Source: DATJHM01 sp035493895
GTDB taxonomy: Bacteria; Chloroflexota; Ktedonobacteria; Ktedonobacterales; Ktedonobacteraceae
NCBI GenBank assembly: GCA_035493895.1
Contig: DATJHM010000167.1
Coordinates: forward strand, 1 to 19,792
Length of the DNA: 19,792 nt
Reading direction: 5' to 3'
The notes below the pieces were generated by a model, which worked only from the letters and a program-made list of their open reading frames with translations, was not told the DNA's origin and did not search any database. This document shows positions 15,593 through 19,792 of this stretch, one piece after another (within the stretch, counting starts at the first letter, position 1; each line of letters opens with the position of its first letter). Position numbers and translations under genes: made by a program.

Positions 15593-17149
15593 ATGTCTAG
15601 CGAATCGCTGCCTACGCAGGTTCACACAGTGGTGCGTGGACCATTGCGCCGTCACACTCATACCTACGACCTGATGCGTCAATGCATCCACTGTGGCTTC
15701 TGCCTTCCCACCTGCCCGACGTACGCCGTGCTGGGTGTGGAAATGGACTCGCCACGTGGTCGCATCTACCAGATGCAGGCTGTAGCTGATGGACGCCTCG
15801 AGGTCTCTGATGACTTCATCGAGCATATGTATTGCTGTGTCGGTTGCAGGGCCTGCGAGACCGCCTGTCCATCTGGAGTCCAGTTCGGCAAGCTTATTGA
15901 GGCCGCACGGGAACAGATCCAGCTTGAAACGCAAGAAGTCTCTGCCCCGCAAATCCCTACAACAACAGCCTCTACCGACGATCACCCGACGGAAACAACT
16001 ACACCATCCACGCCCTCGTCTGCTGCGGCCCGCCTGCTACGCCGCTTTTTCTTCGAGGTCATGCTGCCATCACGCCTGATCCTTACCGTGGTATTTGGGG
16101 GTCTGAAACTCTACCAGCGTAGTGGCCTGGAGACACTGGTCCATCGCCTGGGATTGCTGGACCTCGTCAACAAACTTCCAACACCATTCCAGGGTCAACT
16201 TGCCATACCAGAGGAACTGATGCATGGTGCAAGGGGAGAGATTGCCGCCCGAAAGCTGCCCGAGATCACGCCTGCGATCGGCAAAAAGCGCTATCGCGTC
16301 GGCTTCATCAGCGGCTGTATCATGGATCAGGTATTTCGTGATATCAATGAAGCCACCATACGTGTCCTGACCGCCAATGGCTGTGAAGTGGTCACACCGC
16401 CTCAGCAAGGTTGTTGTGGCGCGCTCCATATTCACGGTGGTGAGGCGGAGAAAGGTCGAGAACTGGCGCGCCACAACATCGATATTTTCGAACCATACAA
16501 CTGTGACGCCATCATTATCAATTCGGCAGGCTGTGGCTCAACGTTGAAAGAATACGATCACCTGCTGCGCGATGATCCCAATTATGCCAGACGTGCCAGC
16601 ATCTTCAGCGCGAAAATGAAAGATATCAGCGAATTTCTGGCTGATATCGCCTGGCAGCATGATCTAGGCGATGTTGCCCAGACCGTAGCTTATCATGATG
16701 CCTGTCACCTGCTGCACGGCCAGAAAATCAAGCTTCAGCCGCGCCAGATCCTTCAGGCGCTTCCCGGCATGAAACTTGTGGATCTGAAAGAGTCCGATTG
16801 GTGTTGTGGAAGCGCGGGCGTCTATAACATCACCAACCAGGAGATGGGCAAGGCGCTCCTCGAACGCAAAATCAACAATATCGCCGCCAGCGGGGCCAGC
16901 ATCATCGCCACGGGCAATCCCGGCTGCATGATGCAAATCGCCATGGGCGTGCGCCAGCGCGGCCTGCCTATGGAAGTGGTGCACCCCGTAGAATTGCTCG
17001 ACAAAGCCTATCGAGCAGGAGGAATGTATCAAGTGTCAACGAACACCGTAGATCAAAGCCAGACGCGCCGCAAGGTGTTTTTCGCCAGCGTCGCCATCGG
17101 GTTCATCGCCTCAGTGCTCCTTGCCCGCAGAAAACAAAACAAGAAGTAA
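15593..17149 (+). CDS. glcF: Glycolate oxidase iron-sulfur subunit GlcF-like with C-terminal TM helix
   Basis: GlcF relays electrons from the flavin subunits to the membrane. Seen: 518 residues, about 110 longer than E. coli GlcF. Two 4Fe-4S motifs are present: C31-C34-C37-C41P and C82-C85-C88-C92P. A Thr/Pro-rich insert (about 118-145) is followed by a hydrophobic stretch. Two CCG domains end the core: SGCIMDQ...QGCCGALHIHGGE...NSAGCGS and YHDACHLLHGQKI...DWCCGSAGVYN. After the core comes a single C-terminal hydrophobic helix (VFFASVAIGFIASVLLA) and a basic tail. This helix would anchor the complex directly in the membrane and is not usual for the family. ATG 15593 follows GGAGG (15583-15587). 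A related heterodisulfide-reductase or LutA-type role is the alternative, but the GlcD and GlcE neighbours favour GlcF. Confidence 0.9.
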   Translation: MSSESLPTQVHTVVRGPLRRHTHTYDLMRQCIHCGFCLPTCPTYAVLGVEMDSPRGRIYQMQAVADGRLEVSDDFIEHMYCCVGCRACETACPSGVQFGKLIEAAREQIQLETQEVSAPQIPTTTASTDDHPTETTTPSTPSSAAARLLRRFFFEVMLPSRLILTVVFGGLKLYQRSGLETLVHRLGLLDLVNKLPTPFQGQLAIPEELMHGARGEIAARKLPEITPAIGKKRYRVGFISGCIMDQVFRDINEATIRVLTANGCEVVTPPQQGCCGALHIHGGEAEKGRELARHNIDIFEPYNCDAIIINSAGCGSTLKEYDHLLRDDPNYARRASIFSAKMKDISEFLADIAWQHDLGDVAQTVAYHDACHLLHGQKIKLQPRQILQALPGMKLVDLKESDWCCGSAGVYNITNQEMGKALLERKINNIAASGASIIATGNPGCMMQIAMGVRQRGLPMEVVHPVELLDKAYRAGGMYQVSTNTVDQSQTRRKVFFASVAIGFIASVLLARRKQNKK

Positions 17150-17202
17150 CAAGCGGCAAGAAAGAGGGCGTTGAAATCCCAGCTCCCTCTTTCTTTGTTA
17201 CT
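17145..17202. terminator. Bidirectional intrinsic terminator between convergent glcF and kinase genes
   Basis: An 11-bp stem (17158-17168 with 17185-17195) closes a 16-nt loop. A further 7 bp, AGTAACA (17145-17151) with TGTTACT (17196-17202), extends it past a six-nt bulge. The A-rich left arm and T-rich right arm supply the U-tracts for both directions. The arms contain the TAA stop of glcF (17147-17149) and the TAA stop of the kinase on the other strand (17198-17200). Confidence 0.8.
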
Positions 17203-19228
17203 GAGCCTTACAGTCAAATCGAACCGCATCAGCTCCCAGATACCAGTTGGCTGTGCCTCCATTGAACAGAGACAGGGTCAGTGTATAGGTATTGTTCGCA
17301 CTGGCAGGCATAGCAAGAGAGGGGATCTGGCCGTTAACAAGCAGCGAAATCCAAGTTGTTGTGGGCTGATTTTGATTCTGTTTATCGAATGCATAACTTA
17401 CATTTGTGGTCCCTGAAGTAACGCGAAGGACGTAACGCGCATCAGGAGCCCCGGCATACCAGGACGGGATATGAACAACCACCTCACAATGTCCATTGGG
17501 CAGATGAGCATTGGACCACGTCCAATCAGCCTCCACCTGACTATTATCCCACGCCCACTGATAGCGGCCAGAGCAGTTCCCCGCGCTACTATTGGGATTG
17601 CCACGCGGCCCCGTATAGCTATTCACAGGACCCGTATAAGAAGGGTTAGAGACGGTAGAGCCAGCCTGAACAGTATTCCACGCACGCGGGTTTGTCAGAG
17701 CCGCCTGATCACCACAGACATAATAGCTGAGTGAGTAGGGGGTCGGTGTTGGCGTTGGCGTGGGCAACGGTGTCGGCGTTGGCAACGGCGTCGGCGTTGG
17801 CTGAGGAATCGAGGTCGGCGTTGGCTGAGAAACAGCAGTTGGTGCGAGAGGAATAACGGAGCCTGACGCAGTTGTCGGCGTTGGCACAACTGGAGTGGGT
17901 CTTGAGGCCGAACCGGGGAGTGAGTCGGCCTGAGATTGTGTTGGACGAGGAGTGGGCGACGGTTTCACTGCTTGTGGTGTGGCTGTAGAAGAGGTAGGAG
18001 TATCAGTAATTTGAGAAGAACCGCTCTGCGCACGAGACTTTCCACTGGCAGACGCATTTGTCTGTAATACCCAGAACAAAGAACCGGAAATGATCACCGC
18101 AAGCACCAGAACTCCTGCCAGCACAGCCTGCCAGCGTTTGGGACCTGTTCTGCTACGATTTACAGAAGGTACCTGCTGAGGCTCCGAAGATTGCCCAAGA
18201 GCAACCGTAGCCGCAGTCTTGCCCTCATTGAATGCAAGAGTAGAGCGCGCACCAGTAGATAGGGCACCGTCCTTTGCAGCGGGCAAGATGGTTGCAGCAG
18301 AACCTGCCTCATCGCTTTTCTCTTTCGTCTCAACAAGATCTATTGGAATATAGGCCGTTAAAGGTGCCGGGACCGAAACAGAGGCGGAAGCAGCATTTGT
18401 CGACAGAGCAAATTCCGTACCCTGTAAAGCGGTGAGAAATTCGCTCACGCTCGCATAACGTTCAGTGCGCTGTTTACTGAGGGCTTTGAGAATTGCAAAC
18501 TGTATTTCTGGGACAAGTTGCCGATTATCATCTATAAGAGGTGCAGGAGCAACATTGACATGTTGATACATCAGAGTAACCGCATCAGGTCCGTCAAAGG
18601 GAGGGCGACCGGTGAAGAGTTCATAGGCAATACAGGCCAATGAATACTGGTCGCTCTCTCTGGAAGCCTTGCCCTGGAATTGCTCGGGGGACATATAGCG
18701 AGGAGTGCCCGCGCTCCTCGTGGACTTCAGACTTGCGGCAGTCAACGTTGTTGCAATGCCAAAGTCTGCCAGCAAAGCCTCACCCCTGGCATTGAAGAGA
18801 ATATTCGCAGGCTTGACATCGCGGTGAATGATGCCTTGGTCATGCACATACTGCAATGCCTGACCAACCTGGGAGAGAATAACCTGGATCTCTTCAAGAG
18901 AGAGAGGTCGCGTATCGCGGAGTTGTAAACGCTGAGAGAGAGAGTTGCCAGAAGCGTATTCGGAGACGATATAGGGAACATCTTCATGAATACCCACATC
19001 AAGGATAGGCAGAATGTAGGGATGCTTGAGCCGTTCAAGCATCCGAGCCTCTTGCAGAAATTGCTCCTGCTCCTGTGCTGAAGAGAATGGTACCGAATGC
19101 ATCAATTTAAGCGCGGCCTGACGATTTGAGAGTACGCGATGGCGGGCCAGGTAAACACGTCCGAAAGCACCTTGAGCAATAGGAGAAATAATTTGGTAAT
19201 TGCCAATATTTACCGGTATGTCACTCAT
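17198..19228 (-). CDS. Transmembrane Ser/Thr protein kinase with golvesin/Xly-like C-terminal domain
   Basis: 676 residues. Residues about 10-275 are a Hanks-type kinase: glycine loop AQGAFGRVYLA, catalytic lysine in AALKLM, HRDVKPANILF, ADFGIA and MSPEQ. A juxtamembrane linker of about 85 residues leads to one TM helix (AVLAGVLVLAVIISGSLFWVL), a Pro/Thr/Ser-rich stalk, and a C-terminal domain of about 180 residues. That domain reads like the golvesin/Xly CBD-like family: WDNSQVEADWTWSNAHLPNGHCEV, a YVLRV strand, a WISLLVNG segment and a final GADAVRFDC. Known: such domains occur on secreted polysaccharide-active proteins. Inferred: a wall- or glycan-sensing receptor kinase. The start at 19228 is preferred over the ATG at 19243 because AGGA lies five nt upstream of it. 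It is convergent with glcF and downstream of the 23S rRNA terminator. Confidence 0.93.
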   Translation of the reverse strand: MSDIPVNIGNYQIISPIAQGAFGRVYLARHRVLSNRQAALKLMHSVPFSSAQEQEQFLQEARMLERLKHPYILPILDVGIHEDVPYIVSEYASGNSLSQRLQLRDTRPLSLEEIQVILSQVGQALQYVHDQGIIHRDVKPANILFNARGEALLADFGIATTLTAASLKSTRSAGTPRYMSPEQFQGKASRESDQYSLACIAYELFTGRPPFDGPDAVTLMYQHVNVAPAPLIDDNRQLVPEIQFAILKALSKQRTERYASVSEFLTALQGTEFALSTNAASASVSVPAPLTAYIPIDLVETKEKSDEAGSAATILPAAKDGALSTGARSTLAFNEGKTAATVALGQSSEPQQVPSVNRSRTGPKRWQAVLAGVLVLAVIISGSLFWVLQTNASASGKSRAQSGSSQITDTPTSSTATPQAVKPSPTPRPTQSQADSLPGSASRPTPVVPTPTTASGSVIPLAPTAVSQPTPTSIPQPTPTPLPTPTPLPTPTPTPTPYSLSYYVCGDQAALTNPRAWNTVQAGSTVSNPSYTGPVNSYTGPRGNPNSSAGNCSGRYQWAWDNSQVEADWTWSNAHLPNGHCEVVVHIPSWYAGAPDARYVLRVTSGTTNVSYAFDKQNQNQPTTTWISLLVNGQIPSLAMPASANNTYTLTLSLFNGGTANWYLGADAVRFDCKAQ
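17741..17801 (-). repeat. Short tandem repeats coding the Pro/Thr stalk
   Basis: Two adjacent 18-bp units (17765-17782 and 17783-17800) differ at one base and lie in a run of GGCGTTGGC-like units. On the minus strand they encode PTPTP and PLPTPTP units of the kinase stalk. Such repeats can change copy number and so alter stalk length. Confidence 0.7.
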
Positions 19229-19296
19229 ACTATTCCTAAACATAGAAAATCTGGTGAGAATATTGATAGAAGGGTAATAGCCTCACTCTGAGCAAA

Positions 19297-19325
19297 AGTA
19301 TACCATAAGGCATTTAGAGTCACAA
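19297..19325 (-). promoter_or_regulatory. Promoter for the minus-strand kinase
   Basis: On the minus strand, TTGTGA (19320-19325, 4/6) is followed by 17 nt and TATACT (19297-19302, 5/6), preceded by TGG, an extended -10. The predicted start near 19290 leaves a 5' UTR of about 60 nt. A perfect TTGACA (19343-19348) lies further upstream without a matching -10. Confidence 0.6.
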
Positions 19326-19449
19326 TAAAACGTGCCTGCAATTGTCAATGGGGCTATACGTCATTTCTCCTTACAATTTTTAGCTGAAGCTCTTCGGCAA
19401 GGGGCAACAATAGCTTGAGGGATGCGGGCAAACAATGTCTCTGACAACG
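19326..19449. other. Spacer between the rRNA terminator and the kinase promoter
   Basis: No tRNA, 5S rRNA or convincing ORF is seen here. A 14-codon minus-strand ORF (19320-19364) behind AAGGAG has too little spacing to be convincing. Confidence 0.4.
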
Positions 19450-19477
19450 AAAAAAACCAGTATGTTCTCCATACTGG
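19450..19477 (-). terminator. Intrinsic terminator of the rRNA transcript
   Basis: On the minus strand CCAGTATG-GAGAA-CATACTGG forms an 8-bp stem with a 5-nt loop, followed at once by seven T (19456-19450). It lies about 115 nt after the 23S 3' end. Confidence 0.9.
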
Positions 19478-19531
19478 CTCTTCTCTCTCAGCGATCTTCC
19501 TAATGCACCATTGAATACTGTATCTTACCTC

Positions 19532-19583
19532 AATTTTGTTGAGCGCGCCTCCAAGATGAAGCAGTGAGCGCGCCACAACGCGT
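19532..19583 (-). other. 23S rRNA 3' trailer with hairpin
   Basis: Between the 23S 3' end and the terminator, GGCGCGCTC occurs twice on the minus strand (near 19571 and 19547). The flanks GTTG and CAAC and the GCGC cores can pair into a stem with a bulge and a loop of about 17 nt. It could be an RNase processing element. No 5S rRNA sequence is recognisable in this trailer. Confidence 0.35.
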
Positions 19584-19589
19584 GTACAA

Positions 19590-19792
19590 GTGAAACAAGC
19601 CGTACGATCATTAGTGTTGCTTTGCTTCGCCTGTTACCAGGTGTCCACCTACAACCTATCAACCAGATTCTCTTTCTGGGATCTTGACTCTCTTAGAGAG
19701 TGGGAGAACTTGTCTTGGGTGCGGCTTCGCGCTTAGATGCCTTCAGCGCTTATCCCTTCTTGACGTAGCTATCCAGCTCTGGCCCGGGCAGG
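19590..19792 (-). rRNA. rrl: 23S ribosomal RNA, 3' end (partial)
   Basis: Read on the minus strand, the sequence contains the conserved helix segment GGATAAGCGCTGAAGGCATC (19736-19755), followed by TAAGCGC, and ends with ACTAATGATCGTACGG, matching domain VI of bacterial 23S rRNA. The rest of the gene lies beyond the right edge. The exact mature 3' end is uncertain by a few bases. Confidence 0.95.

Noticed and set aside
17695..17889. Arg/Gln-rich antisense-frame ORF in the kinase stalk
   Set aside because: It is an alternative-frame reading of the Pro/Thr repeat DNA and has no sign of independent translation.
19320..19364. 14-codon minus-strand ORF with AAGGAG upstream
   Set aside because: Only two nt separate the AAGGAG from the ATG, no promoter is seen, and it ends within the -35 of the kinase promoter; most likely chance.
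1..19792. Search for transposases, phage genes, toxin-antitoxin pairs or CRISPR repeats around the TIR-NACHT gene
   Set aside because: None recognised; flanking genes are housekeeping or signalling genes, so a mobile defence island is not supported by this window.

Overview
This 19.8 kb window looks chromosomal and most resembles the Ktedonobacteria (Chloroflexota). The grounds are moderate GC with mixed codon use, two membrane-anchored Ser/Thr kinases carrying extracytoplasmic sensor domains, a giant TIR-NACHT protein, Pro/Thr-rich surface linkers and ordinary housekeeping genes in between. This is inference from gene content; only about 200 nt of the 23S rRNA gene is present to support a placement. 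No transposase, integrase, CRISPR array, tRNA or phage gene was recognised.

Layout. 1-7014 (+): a Ser/Thr kinase whose N-terminus lies left of the window, then a 1664-residue TIR-NACHT-multi-TM protein ending in three beta-sandwich-like repeats. The kinase ends in a diverged copy of the same repeat, so the two genes look like a functional pair of membrane receptors. 7351-9869 (+): folK (folate synthesis), a probable unlisted small ORF behind a near-consensus extended -10 promoter, rsfS (ribosome silencing), a small one-TM protein, and a secreted lamin-tail-like protein with a C-terminal membrane anchor. 10022-11350 (+): a glycoside hydrolase family 4 homologue that has lost the usual metal ligands. 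11608-17149 (+): a tight operon glcD-glcE-(THUMP/FtsJ-type RNA 2'-O-methyltransferase)-glcF. It encodes the three glycolate-oxidase-type subunits with an RNA methyltransferase inserted between the second and third. 17198-19228 (-): a second transmembrane Ser/Thr kinase with a golvesin/Xly-like C-terminal domain, convergent with glcF across a shared bidirectional terminator. 19450-19792 (-): an intrinsic terminator and the 3' end of a 23S rRNA gene, with no 5S between them.

Most interesting system: the TIR-NACHT receptor at 2020-7014. It joins a TIR domain that keeps the catalytic-position glutamate, a NACHT NTPase with intact Walker motifs, a membrane domain built of roughly 80-residue repeats, one further TM helix, and three repeats of about 214 residues with four conserved cysteines each. 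Read plainly, this is an NLR-like protein with its sensor outside the cell and its death or signalling enzyme inside, next to a kinase that carries a related sensor. Function (immunity, signalling or development) cannot be decided from sequence alone.
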